The position numbers and the translations under genes were made by a program. DNA of 64,000 nucleotides, taken from assembly GCA_034110465.1 (NCBI GenBank), contig JAWUZD010000003.1:62001-126000 (forward strand), written 5' to 3'. Under the pieces are notes generated by a model. That model saw nothing but the letters and a program-made list of their open reading frames with translations, was not told the DNA's origin and ran no database searches. Positions 44,618-54,900 of the stretch are shown here, piece by piece (positions within the stretch are counted from its first letter, which is position 1; the number at the start of each line of letters is the position of its first letter). Source of the stretch: Aurantibacter sp034110465 (GTDB taxonomy: Bacteria > Bacteroidota > Bacteroidia > Flavobacteriales > Flavobacteriaceae).

Positions 44618-45137
44618 TGGTTATGTTTATATAATTGTAAAACTTATCAAATATTATTTTAAACCAAGCTGTATACTCATCTGGATTTGAAATAATATCA
44701 TTTTTAACATCTTCTGTTAACATCCATTTAAAAGTCTCAACTTCATCTAGATTAATAACTGGATCATTATTATAATGTCCTAAGAGAATATGATCTAGTT
44801 CGTGTTCTGTAAGGCCATTTTCAAATGGTGCTTTATATATAAATGATAAGGTTTCTTTAAGTGTAGTAGTAAAACCCATTTCTTCTTGTAAACGTCTAAC
44901 GCCTGCATTTATATTAGTTTCTCCATCTCTTTGATGACTACAACATGTGTTTGTCCATAATCCAGGTGAATGGTATTTACTTTTAGCACGTTGTTGTAAA
45001 AGCATTTCATTTTTATCATTAAAAACAAATACTGAAAAAGCACGATGTAAAACGGCTTTTTCATGCGCTTCCATTTTTGGCATTAAACCAATTTGCTCAT
45101 CTAATTCGTTTACTAATATAACTTGTTCTTCTTTCAT
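44598..45137 (-). CDS. idi: Isopentenyl-diphosphate delta-isomerase, type 1
   Basis: Isomerises IPP and DMAPP for isoprenoid synthesis. 179 residues from the ATG at 45137, chosen because the upstream in-frame extension is hydrophobic and unlike the family. Active-site Cys in TNTCCSHQRDGE, nudix-like GVRRLQEEMGF, EHELDHILLG metal Glu and the C-terminal WFKIIFDKF. Confidence 0.94.
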   Translation of the reverse strand: MKEEQVILVNELDEQIGLMPKMEAHEKAVLHRAFSVFVFNDKNEMLLQQRAKSKYHSPGLWTNTCCSHQRDGETNINAGVRRLQEEMGFTTTLKETLSFIYKAPFENGLTEHELDHILLGHYNNDPVINLDEVETFKWMLTEDVKNDIISNPDEYTAWFKIIFDKFYNYINITNESNSK

Positions 45138-45312
45138 AAATAATCTTAACAAGACAAATTTAAGAAATAGCAAACGGTAAATAATGTTTTTTAGATAATT
45201 TTATAATACAAAAGAAATATTAAACCTATATAGTATATTAATTTGCCAGACTCTATTTAACAAAACTACTTTAATCTTTAAAGTATAATGTAGTAGTTTA
45301 AAACTGAACTTA

Positions 45313-45320
45313 TATATTTG
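45313..45320 (+). promoter_or_regulatory. -7 promoter element of prfC
   Basis: TATATTTG followed by CA, an exact TAnnTTTG match 17 bases before the start codon; no TTG at -33 distance. Confidence 0.55.
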
Positions 45321-45336
45321 CATAAAATTCTACTCC

Positions 45337-46926
45337 ATGTCATTTATAAAAGAAATTAATCGCAGACGTACTTTTGGTATTATATCTCATCCAGATGCTG
45401 GTAAAACAACCTTAACAGAAAAGTTACTATTATTTGGTGGCGCTATACAAGAAGCTGGTGCTGTAAAAAGCAATAAAATAAAGAAAGGTGCTACTAGTGA
45501 TTTTATGGAAATAGAACGTCAGCGTGGAATCTCGGTTGCTACATCTGTATTAGCTTTTGAATATGATGGCATTAAAGTAAATATTTTAGATACACCAGGA
45601 CACAAGGATTTTGCAGAAGATACTTTTAGAACTCTAACCGCTGTAGATAGTGTTATTGTTGTAATTGATGTTGCAAAAGGTGTTGAGGAACAGACCGAAA
45701 AATTAGTTGAAGTTTGCCGAATGCGAAACATACCTATGATTGTTTTTATAAATAAAATGGATCGTGAAGGTAAAGATGCTTTTGAACTTTTAGATGAAGT
45801 AGAGCAGAAATTAGGGTTAAAAGTTTGCCCACTTAGTTTTCCTATTGGTATGGGTTATGACTTTAAAGGAATTTATAATATTTGGGAAAAAAACATTAAT
45901 CTTTTTAGTGGAGATAGCAGAAAAGATATAGAAGAAACTATAGAAATAGATGATTTATCTTCTAAAAAATTAGATGAACTAATTGGAGATAAGTCAGCAA
46001 AAGAATTAAGAGAAGAGATTGAACTTGTCGAAGGTATTTATCCAAAATTTAGTCAAGAAGATTATTTAAATGGAGAACAGCAACCTGTCTTTTTTGGCTC
46101 TGCACTAAACAACTTTGGAGTTAGAGAACTACTTGATTGTTTTGTAGAAATCGCACCAAAACCAAGACCAAAACAAAGTGATGAACGACTTGTGAAACCT
46201 GATGAGAAAGCCTTTACTGGATTTGTTTTTAAAATACACGCTAATATGGATCCTAACCATAGAAACCGCTTAGCTTTTGTTAAAATTGTGTCAGGTGAAT
46301 TTAAACGTAATGCGCCTTATTTACATGTTAGAAATAATAAGAAAGTGAAATTTTCTAGTCCAAATGCCTTTTTTGCTGAGAAAAAAGAAATTGTAGATAT
46401 TTCTTATCCAGGAGACATTGTTGGTTTACAAGACACTGGTGCCTTTAAGATTGGTGATACATTAACTGAAGGTGAAATTCTTAACTACAAAGGTGTTCCA
46501 AGTTTTTCGCCAGAACATTTCAGATATATTAATAATGCAGATCCTTTAAAGTCAAAACAATTATACAAAGGAATAGATCAATTAATGGATGAAGGTGTTG
46601 CCCAATTATTCACCTTAGAATTAAATGGTAGAAAAGTAATTGGAACTGTTGGAGCGCTTCAATATGAAGTTATACAATATAGGTTAGAGCACGAATATGG
46701 TGCTAAATGTACTTACGAAAATTTAAATGTCTTTAAAGCATGTTGGATTGAAGCTAAAGATAAAAAAAACGCAGAATACAAGGAGTTTTTGCAGGTTAAA
46801 CAACGTTATTTAGCAAAAGATAAACGAGGACAATTAGTCTTTCTTGCAGATTCATCATTTTCTTTACAAATGACACAACAAAAATATCCAAGTATTATAT
46901 TTCATTTCGTTTCAGAGTTTAAATAA
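45337..46926 (+). CDS. prfC: Peptide chain release factor 3
   Basis: GTPase that recycles RF1/RF2 after termination. 529 residues: G1 HPDAGKTTLTEKLLLFGGAIQEAGAVK (RF3-specific), switch I RQRGISVATSVLAF, G3 DTPGHKDFAEDTFRTL, G4 NKMDREG, and an RF3 C-terminal domain (GTVGALQYEVIQYRLEHEYGA). Full length. Own promoter and terminator. Confidence 0.97.
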   Translation: MSFIKEINRRRTFGIISHPDAGKTTLTEKLLLFGGAIQEAGAVKSNKIKKGATSDFMEIERQRGISVATSVLAFEYDGIKVNILDTPGHKDFAEDTFRTLTAVDSVIVVIDVAKGVEEQTEKLVEVCRMRNIPMIVFINKMDREGKDAFELLDEVEQKLGLKVCPLSFPIGMGYDFKGIYNIWEKNINLFSGDSRKDIEETIEIDDLSSKKLDELIGDKSAKELREEIELVEGIYPKFSQEDYLNGEQQPVFFGSALNNFGVRELLDCFVEIAPKPRPKQSDERLVKPDEKAFTGFVFKIHANMDPNHRNRLAFVKIVSGEFKRNAPYLHVRNNKKVKFSSPNAFFAEKKEIVDISYPGDIVGLQDTGAFKIGDTLTEGEILNYKGVPSFSPEHFRYINNADPLKSKQLYKGIDQLMDEGVAQLFTLELNGRKVIGTVGALQYEVIQYRLEHEYGAKCTYENLNVFKACWIEAKDKKNAEYKEFLQVKQRYLAKDKRGQLVFLADSSFSLQMTQQKYPSIIFHFVSEFK

Positions 46927-46990
46927 AAAAATCATTTTAAATAGATTTAATGTGATTTTCTGCACTAAAAACATACTTATTTAAAAATCA

Positions 46991-47026
46991 AAAAAAAAGC
47001 AATTCTAAATGAGTTGCTTTTTTTTT
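46991..47026 (+). terminator. Terminator of prfC
   Basis: GCAATTC/GAGTTGC stem containing one U-G pair when read on the plus strand, flanked by A8 and T9 runs. Confidence 0.82.
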
Positions 47027-47046
47027 AAAACTATAGGTTATAGTAA

Positions 47047-47367
47047 TTATGCTTGACCAGTTGGCCCAAAATTTAGAGGCATATTAGGTTGTTCAACATC
47101 TTTAATTTCACCGTGTTGATTTTCAAAACGAACTACATTTTCATTTAAAGCTTTCAAAAAACGTTTAGCATGTTGTGGAGTTAATATAATTCTTGATTTA
47201 ACTTTGCTTTTAGGCGTTCCTGGCATAATTTTAACAAAGTCTACTACAAACTCTGAAACAGAATGATTTATAATTGCTAAGTTAGAGTAAACACCTTCTG
47301 CTGTTGCTTCGTCTAGCTCAATATTAATCTGTCCTGGCTTTGGCTTCTTATCGTTATTGTTTTCCAT
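47047..47367 (-). CDS. DUF3467 protein
   Basis: 106 residues. INIELDEATAEGVYSNLAIINHSVSEFVVDFVKIMPG and KSRIILTPQHAKRFLKALNENV are the family signature. Function unknown. It lies downstream of rpoC, separated by a terminator (47417-47450), so probably not part of the rpoBC transcript. Confidence 0.9.
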   Translation of the reverse strand: MENNNDKKPKPGQINIELDEATAEGVYSNLAIINHSVSEFVVDFVKIMPGTPKSKVKSRIILTPQHAKRFLKALNENVVRFENQHGEIKDVEQPNMPLNFGPTGQA

Positions 47368-47416
47368 TGTGTAAAATTTGTGTTTCCCTAAAGAGAAACC
47401 GATTTAATATTAATTC

Positions 47417-47450
47417 AAAAAAGTCCTGCTTTTACAAACAGGACTTTTAT
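47417..47450 (-). terminator. Terminator of the rpoBC operon
   Basis: AAAAGTCCTG/CAGGACTTTT stem with a 10-base loop; on the minus strand it ends in T6. Confidence 0.83.
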
Positions 47451-47539
47451 ATTTAATTTAAAAACACTCTAAATATAATAAGAATATTTCTAGTTAACTT
47501 TAATTCATTTGCTTAAAAGCTTTGAATTAAAAAGTCACT

Positions 47540-50500
47540 TTAGTTGAAATTAGCTTCTTGTTTTACTTTAAGCATTTCATCAAATTCTTCTTTAGATCCA
47601 ACTATGATCTTTTCATAAGAGCGCATCCCTGTTCCTGCTGGAATTCTATGACCAACAATAACATTTTCTTTGAGACCTTCTAGAGTATCTATCTTACCAG
47701 CAACTGCCGCTTCGTTTAATACTTTAGTTGTCTCTTGGAATGATGCTGCAGATATAAACGATTTAGTCTGTAATGAAGCTCTTGTAATACCTTGTAAGAT
47801 AGGTGTTGCTGTTGCAGGTTTTGCGTCTCTTGCTACAACTAACTTCTTATCTTCACGTTTAAGTATTGAGTTTTCATCACGTAATTGGAAAGCAGAAATA
47901 ATTTGCCCTTCTTTTAATGTAGACGAATCTCCTGCATCTTCAACCACTTTCTTTCCAAAAATATCATCATTTTCTTCAATGAAATCTGATTTATGACATA
48001 ATTGATCTTCTAAGAATATAGTGTCACCAGAGTCAATAACTCTAACTTTACGCATCATCTGTCTAACAACAACTTCAAAATGCTTATCGTTAATTTTCAC
48101 TCCTTGTAATCTATAAACTTCTTGTACTTCGTTTACTAAATATTGTTGTACAGCTGAAGGTCCTTTAATATTTAAGATATCGTTTGGTGTAATAGAACCA
48201 TCTGATAAAGGCATACCTGCTTTAATAAAGTCATTTTCTTGCACTAAAATCTGACTAGATAACTTAACTAAGTATTTCTTAATATCTCCTAATTTAGACT
48301 CAACAATAATCTCACGATTACCTCTCTTGATTTTTCCAAAAGAAACGACACCATCAACAGCACTAACTACTGCTGGATTAGAAGGATTACGTGCTTCGAA
48401 CAATTCTGTTACACGCGGTAAACCTCCTGTAATATCACCTGCTTTAGCAGATTTACGAGGAATCTTAACTAAAATCTTACCGATTTCAACTTTGTCTGCA
48501 TCGTCAATCATTATATGCGCTCCAACTGGTAAGTTGTAAGAACGAATAGCTTCGCCTTTAGCATCTTCAATAATTAATGATGGTATTAATTTCTTATTTC
48601 TTGATTCTGAAATTACTTTTTCCTGGAAACCTGTTTGCTCATCAATTTCAACTTGATAAGTAACACCTTGTTCAAGATTTTCATAACGTACTTTACCTGC
48701 AAATTCCGAAACAATTACACCATTATATGGATCCCAAGTACAAACTACATCTCCTTTAGTTAACTTATCTCCATTTTTAACCAAGATAGTTGAACCGTAA
48801 GGAATATTATTCGTACTTAATGTAATACCTGTTTTCTTATCTGTAAGCTTTAATTCAGATGTTCTTGAAATAACAACATCAATATCATTACCGTCGTTAT
48901 CCTTAGATTTAACTGTCTTAAGATCTTCAATCTCTGCAACTCCACTAAAACGAACTTCTAATTTATTATCTTCAGAAATGTTACCTGCAATACCACCTAC
49001 GTGGAATGTACGTAATGTTAACTGAGTTCCTGGTTCACCAATAGATTGAGCAGCAACAACACCAACAGCTTCACCTCTTTGTACCATTTTATTAGTAGCA
49101 AGGTTACGACCGTAACATTGAGCACAAATTCCTTTTTTGGCTTCACAAGTTAATGGCGAACGTACTTCTACAGAATCTACAGAGGAATCTTGTATACGTT
49201 TAGCTATAACATCATCAATTAACTGACCTTCTTCTGCTAGAATTTCTTCAGAAACAACGTCATAAACATCATTTAAAGAAATACGTCCAACAATACGATC
49301 TTGTAATTTTTCAACAATTTCATCATTTTTCTTTAATGCTGAAACTTCTACACCTCTTAAAGTACCACAATCTACACTATTTACAATAACATCTTGTGAC
49401 ACATCTACTAAACGACGTGTTAAGTAACCTGCATCTGCTGTTTTTAATGCTGTATCGGCAAGACCTTTACGTGCACCGTGAGTAGAAATAAAGTATTCTA
49501 AAATTGAAAGTCCTTCTTTAAAGTTAGAAAGAATTGGATTTTCAATAATTGAACCTCCACCTGCAGTAGATTTTTTAGGTTTAGCCATTAATCCACGCAT
49601 ACCTGTTAACTGGCGAATCTGTTCTTTAGATCCACGAGCTCCAGAATCAAGCATCATATATACAGAGTTAAATCCTTGTTGATCTTCTCTAATACGTTTC
49701 ATTGACAACTCTGTCAATTCAGCATTAGTAGAAGTCCAAATATCAATAACTTGATTGTAACGTTCATTATTAGTAATAAGCCCCATATTATAGTTTCCGG
49801 TAATTCCATCCACTTTAACATTAGCAGCATCAATCATAGATTGCTTTTCTGGTGGGATAATAATATCTCCTAAACTAAATGATAAACCACCTCTAAAGGC
49901 AAAATTATATCCTAAAGTTTTTATACTATCTAAGAAATCAGCCGTTTCTGGAACTGAAGTCGCTTTTAAAATATCACCAATAATATCTCTTAAAGATTTC
50001 TTAGTTAATACTTCATTTATATAACCAGCTACTTCAGGTACATTTTCGTTGAAAAGCACACGACCAACTGTTGTTTCAATAATTTGGTAAACTAATTCAC
50101 CAGCTTCATTAAAGTCTTTTGCTCTAACTTTAATTTGTGCATTTAAGTCTACTTTTTGCTCGTTATAAGCAATGTTTACTTCTTCTGCAGAATAAAAAGT
50201 TAAGCCTTGACCTTTAACTGTATAGTTCTCATCACTAACTCTTAACTTAGTCATATAATAAAGACCAAGTACCATATCCTGAGAAGGTACAGTTACTGGA
50301 GCACCATTTGCAGGATTTAAGATATTGTGAGACGCTAACATTAACATTTGCGCTTCAAGAATAGCTTCTGGTCCTAATGGTAAGTGAACCGCCATTTGAT
50401 CTCCATCAAAATCGGCATTAAAGGCAGCACAAGCTAATGGATGAAGTTGAATTGCTTTTCCTTCTATTAACTTAGGTTGGAATGCTTGTATACCTAAACG

Positions 50501-51841
50501 GTGAAGCGTAGGAGCACGGTTTAAAAGAACTGGATGTCCTTTTAAAACATTTTCTAAAATATCCCAAACTACTGGTTCTTTTTTATCTATAATTTTCTTA
50601 GCAGATTTTACCGTTTTAACGATACCTCTTTCTATTAACTTACGAATAACAAAAGGTTTGTATAATTCGGCAGCCATATTTTTAGGCAATCCACATTCAA
50701 ATAATCTTAATTCTGGTCCTACAACAATTACAGAACGTGCTGAATAATCTACACGCTTACCAAGTAAATTCTGACGGAAACGACCTTGCTTACCTTTTAA
50801 TGAATCTGATAAAGATTTTAAAGGTCTATTAGAATCTGTTTTTACAGCAGATGATTTACGCGTGTTATCTAATAAAGAATCTACAGATTCTTGTAACATA
50901 CGTTTTTCATTACGTAAAATAACTTCTGGTGCTTTAATTTCAACTAAACGCTTTAAACGGTTGTTACGAATAATAACACGACGGTATAAATCATTTAAAT
51001 CTGAAGTTGCAAAACGACCACCATCTAAAGGAACTAAAGGTCTTAATTCTGGTGGAATAATTGGAACAACTTTTAATATCATCCATTCTGGACGATTCTC
51101 TCTATGCTCATTAGATTCACGTAAAGCTTGTACAACTTGTAAACGTTTTAAAGCTTCAGTTTTACGTTGCTTAGATGTTTCTGTGTTTGCTTTATGTCTT
51201 AATTCATAAGATAACGTATCTAAATCGATACGAGATAATAAATCTATTAAACATTCAGCACCCATTTTAGCGATGAATTTATTTGGATCTTCATCATCTA
51301 AGTATTGGTTATCCATACCAATAGCTTCAGCAATATCTAGGTATTCTTCTTCTGTTAAGAAATCCATTTTTTGTAATGGTTCTCCTTCAGCATTTTTAGC
51401 CGTACCTGCTTGAATTACTACATAACGTTCGTAGTAAATAATCATATCTAATTTCTTAGATGGTAAGCCTAATAAGTAACCTATTTTGTTTGGTAACGAA
51501 CGGAAATACCAAATATGCGCTACAGGAACTACTAAATTAATATGTCCTACGCGATCTCTACGTACTTTCTTTTCTGTTACTTCTACACCACAACGGTCAC
51601 AAACAATACCTTTATAGCGAATTCTTTTATATTTACCACAAGCACATTCGTAGTCTTTTACAGGACCAAAAATACGCTCACAGAATAAACCATCTCTTTC
51701 TGGTTTATGGGTACGATAATTAATAGTTTCAGGCTTTAAAACCTCACCTCTAGATTCAGCTAAAATAGATTCTGGTGATGCTAAACCAATAGAAATCTTA
51801 TTAAATTTCTGTACTGTATTGTTATCTTGTCTTCTTGCCAT
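47540..51841 (-). CDS. rpoC: RNA polymerase beta' subunit
   Basis: 1433 residues. N-terminal zinc ribbon (ECACGKYKRIRYKGIVCDRCGVEV), bridge and catalytic loop NADFDGDQMAVH with the Mg-binding Asp triad, trigger loop GEPGTQLTLRTFHVGGIA and C-terminal AASFQETTKVLNEAAV. Full length with the usual Bacteroidota features. It lies 70 bases after rpoB across a repeat-derived hairpin. Confidence 0.99.
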   Translation of the reverse strand: MARRQDNNTVQKFNKISIGLASPESILAESRGEVLKPETINYRTHKPERDGLFCERIFGPVKDYECACGKYKRIRYKGIVCDRCGVEVTEKKVRRDRVGHINLVVPVAHIWYFRSLPNKIGYLLGLPSKKLDMIIYYERYVVIQAGTAKNAEGEPLQKMDFLTEEEYLDIAEAIGMDNQYLDDEDPNKFIAKMGAECLIDLLSRIDLDTLSYELRHKANTETSKQRKTEALKRLQVVQALRESNEHRENRPEWMILKVVPIIPPELRPLVPLDGGRFATSDLNDLYRRVIIRNNRLKRLVEIKAPEVILRNEKRMLQESVDSLLDNTRKSSAVKTDSNRPLKSLSDSLKGKQGRFRQNLLGKRVDYSARSVIVVGPELRLFECGLPKNMAAELYKPFVIRKLIERGIVKTVKSAKKIIDKKEPVVWDILENVLKGHPVLLNRAPTLHRLGIQAFQPKLIEGKAIQLHPLACAAFNADFDGDQMAVHLPLGPEAILEAQMLMLASHNILNPANGAPVTVPSQDMVLGLYYMTKLRVSDENYTVKGQGLTFYSAEEVNIAYNEQKVDLNAQIKVRAKDFNEAGELVYQIIETTVGRVLFNENVPEVAGYINEVLTKKSLRDIIGDILKATSVPETADFLDSIKTLGYNFAFRGGLSFSLGDIIIPPEKQSMIDAANVKVDGITGNYNMGLITNNERYNQVIDIWTSTNAELTELSMKRIREDQQGFNSVYMMLDSGARGSKEQIRQLTGMRGLMAKPKKSTAGGGSIIENPILSNFKEGLSILEYFISTHGARKGLADTALKTADAGYLTRRLVDVSQDVIVNSVDCGTLRGVEVSALKKNDEIVEKLQDRIVGRISLNDVYDVVSEEILAEEGQLIDDVIAKRIQDSSVDSVEVRSPLTCEAKKGICAQCYGRNLATNKMVQRGEAVGVVAAQSIGEPGTQLTLRTFHVGGIAGNISEDNKLEVRFSGVAEIEDLKTVKSKDNDGNDIDVVISRTSELKLTDKKTGITLSTNNIPYGSTILVKNGDKLTKGDVVCTWDPYNGVIVSEFAGKVRYENLEQGVTYQVEIDEQTGFQEKVISESRNKKLIPSLIIEDAKGEAIRSYNLPVGAHIMIDDADKVEIGKILVKIPRKSAKAGDITGGLPRVTELFEARNPSNPAVVSAVDGVVSFGKIKRGNREIIVESKLGDIKKYLVKLSSQILVQENDFIKAGMPLSDGSITPNDILNIKGPSAVQQYLVNEVQEVYRLQGVKINDKHFEVVVRQMMRKVRVIDSGDTIFLEDQLCHKSDFIEENDDIFGKKVVEDAGDSSTLKEGQIISAFQLRDENSILKREDKKLVVARDAKPATATPILQGITRASLQTKSFISAASFQETTKVLNEAAVAGKIDTLEGLKENVIVGHRIPAGTGMRSYEKIIVGSKEEFDEMLKVKQEANFN

Positions 51842-51862
51842 TTCTTTATAGTTTTCAGTATT

Positions 51863-51901
51863 CAGTATTCAGTCGCAGTAATTCCTGCTGACTGAATACT
51901 G
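51863..51901 (-). repeat. Hairpin with tandem TTCAGTA units between rpoB and rpoC
   Basis: CAGTATTCAGTC-GCAG pairs with CTGC-TGACTGAATACTG around a 6-base loop, with one bulged base. The left arm is preceded by another copy of the CAGTATTCAGT unit (51856-51866). The ACTGAATACTG core recurs at 27683-27693. Confidence 0.7.
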
Positions 51902-51911
51902 TAAACTATTT

Positions 51912-54900
51912 TTACTGCTCTAATCTAATATCTAATGCTAAACCTTTTAATTCGTGCATAAGTACGTTAAAAGATTCTGGTAATCCTGGTTCTGGCATTG
52001 GTTCACCTTTTACGATAGCTTCGTAAGTTTTAGCTCTACCAACAACATCATCCGATTTTACAGTAAGTATCTCTCTTAGGGTTGCAGATGCTCCATAAGC
52101 CTCTAAAGCCCATACTTCCATTTCTCCAAAACGTTGTCCACCAAATTGTGCTTTACCACCAAGAGGTTGTTGTGTAATAAGAGAGTATGGCCCAATAGAA
52201 CGCGCGTGCATCTTATCGTCTACCATATGTCCAAGTTTCAACATATAAATCACACCAACTGTTGCTGGTTGATCAAAACGTTGTCCTGTACCACCATCGT
52301 ATAAATACGTATGTCCGTAACGAGGTATACCTGCTTCGTCTGTTAATTCATTAATTTGATCTATAGTAGCACCATCAAAGATTGGCGTAGCAAAAGTACG
52401 TCCTAAATCTTGTCCAGCCCATCCTAAAACAGTTTCATAAATCTGACCAATGTTCATACGAGATGGTACACCTAATGGATTTAGAACGATATCAACCGGA
52501 GTTCCATCTTCTAAGAAAGGCATATCTTCCTGACGAACGATACGAGCAACAATACCTTTGTTACCGTGACGACCTGCCATTTTATCTCCAACTTTCAATT
52601 TACGCTTTTTAGCTACATAAACTTTAGCTAATTTTATAATACCTGCAGGTAATTCATCTCCTACAGAAATTGTAAATTTCTCACGTCTTAAAGATCCTTG
52701 TAAATCGTTTTCTTTAATTTTATAATTATGAATTAACTCACCAACTAAACCATTAGTGTGTTCGTCTGTAGTCCAAGTACCACTTGTTAAATGTGTATAA
52801 TCGTCAACAGCGTTTAACATCTTTAAAGTAAACTTCTTACCTTTTGGTAATACTTCTTCACCTAAATCGTTAAAGATTCCTTGAGATGTTTTTCCATTAA
52901 CAATAGCGAATAATTTTTCAACTAAACGTTCTTGTAATTCAGAAAACTTAATATGGTAAGAAGATTCTAATTTAGCAATATCTTCTTTGTCCTGAGCCCT
53001 CTTTCTCTTGTCTTTTACAGCACGAGAAAATAATTTCTTATTAATAACAACTCCATGTAATGATGGAGAAGCTTTTAAAGATGCGTCTTTAACATCTCCA
53101 GCTTTATCACCAAAAATAGCACGTAGTAATTTCTCTTCAGGTGTTGGATCAGATTCCCCTTTTGGAGTAATTTTACCAATTAAAATGTCACCTGGCTTAA
53201 CTTCTGCACCAATACGAATCATTCCATTTTCATCAAGGTCTTTTGTAGCCTCTTCAGAAACATTTGGAATATCGTTAGTTAACTCTTCGTTACCTAATTT
53301 TGTATCTCTTACATCAAGAGAATACTCATCGATATGGATAGATGTAAATATATCTTCACGTACAACTTTTTCTGAGATTACAATTGCATCCTCAAAGTTA
53401 TAACCTTTCCATGGCATAAAGGCAACCTTCATATTACGACCTAAAGCTAATTCCCCTTTTTGAGTAGCGTAACCTTCAGATAATACTTGTCCTTTTACAA
53501 CCTTATCACCTTTCTTAACAAGAGGTGTTAAGTTAATAGAAGTTCCTTGATTGGTTTTTCTAAATTTAACTAAAGGGTAAGTTTTAACATCACTTTCAAA
53601 ACTTACTTTAGCATCATCTTCAGATCTTTCGTATTTGATAACAATTTCGTTAGCATCTACGTATTCTATAATACCATTACCTTCAGCATTAATCAATACA
53701 CGAGAATCGGAAGCAACTTGCTTTTCAAGACCAGTTCCTACAATTGGAGCTTGAGGTCTTAATAAAGGTACAGCCTGACGCATCATGTTTGATCCCATTA
53801 ATGCACGGTTGGCATCATCATGTTCTAAGAATGGAATTAAAGATGCAGATATAGACGAAATTTGATTTGGTGCTACATCTGTATAATGTAATTCTGATGG
53901 ATCAATTACAGGAAAATCACCTTCCATACGAGCAATTACCTTGTCGTGTAAGATTTTTCCATTTTCATCTACTTTAACAGTAGCCTGAGCAATTAATTTA
54001 TCTTCTTCTTCTTCCGCACTTAAATAGGTAGGTGTATTTTTAATATCAACAACACCATCTGTAACTTTTCTATATGGCGTTTCAATGAATCCCATAGAAT
54101 TCACTTTAGCATATACAGATAAAGAAGAGATAAGTCCAATATTTGGACCTTCTGGTGTTTCTATAGGGCATAAACGACCGTAATGTGTATAATGAACATC
54201 ACGAACCTCGAACCCTGCTCTTTCTCTAGATAAACCTCCTGGTCCTAATGCTGAAAGACGACGCTTATGCGTAATCTCTGCAAGAGGATTGGTTTGATCC
54301 ATAAATTGAGATAATTGATTTGTTCCAAAGAATGAATTAATAACAGACGATAACGTCTTAGCATTAATTAAATCAATAGGTGTAAAGACTTCGTTATCAC
54401 GAACGTTCATACGTTCACGAATGGTACGAGCCATACGAGCTAAACCAACACCAAACTGAGAAGATAATTGCTCTCCAACTGTACGTACACGACGGTTAGA
54501 TAAGTGATCAATATCATCAATCTCTGCTTTAGAGTTAATTAACTCAATTAAATATTTTATGATAGTAATAATATCTTCTTTGGTAAGCACTTGCTTATCC
54601 ATTCCAATATCTAACTGTAATTTCTTATTCATTCTATAACGTCCAACTTCACCTAAAGAGTAACGTTGATCACTAAAGAATAACTTATCTATAATACCAC
54701 GTGCTGTCTCCTCATCTGGCGGCTCAGCATTACGTAATTGTCTGTAGATATGTTCTACCGCTTCTTTTTCTGAATTGGTAGGATCTTTTTGAAGTGTATT
54801 ATGAATAATAGCATAATCACCTTGTTGAGCAGCTTCTTTATGAAGTAATACAGTTTTTACACCAACTTCTAAAATCTCCTCAATATTTTCTTTATCTAAT

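Noticed and set aside
53008..53403. Plus-strand frame of 131 codons inside rpoB, and similar ones in rpoC, rplA and tuf-region genes
   Set aside because: They are antisense shadows of conserved essential genes caused by codon bias and show no family signature.
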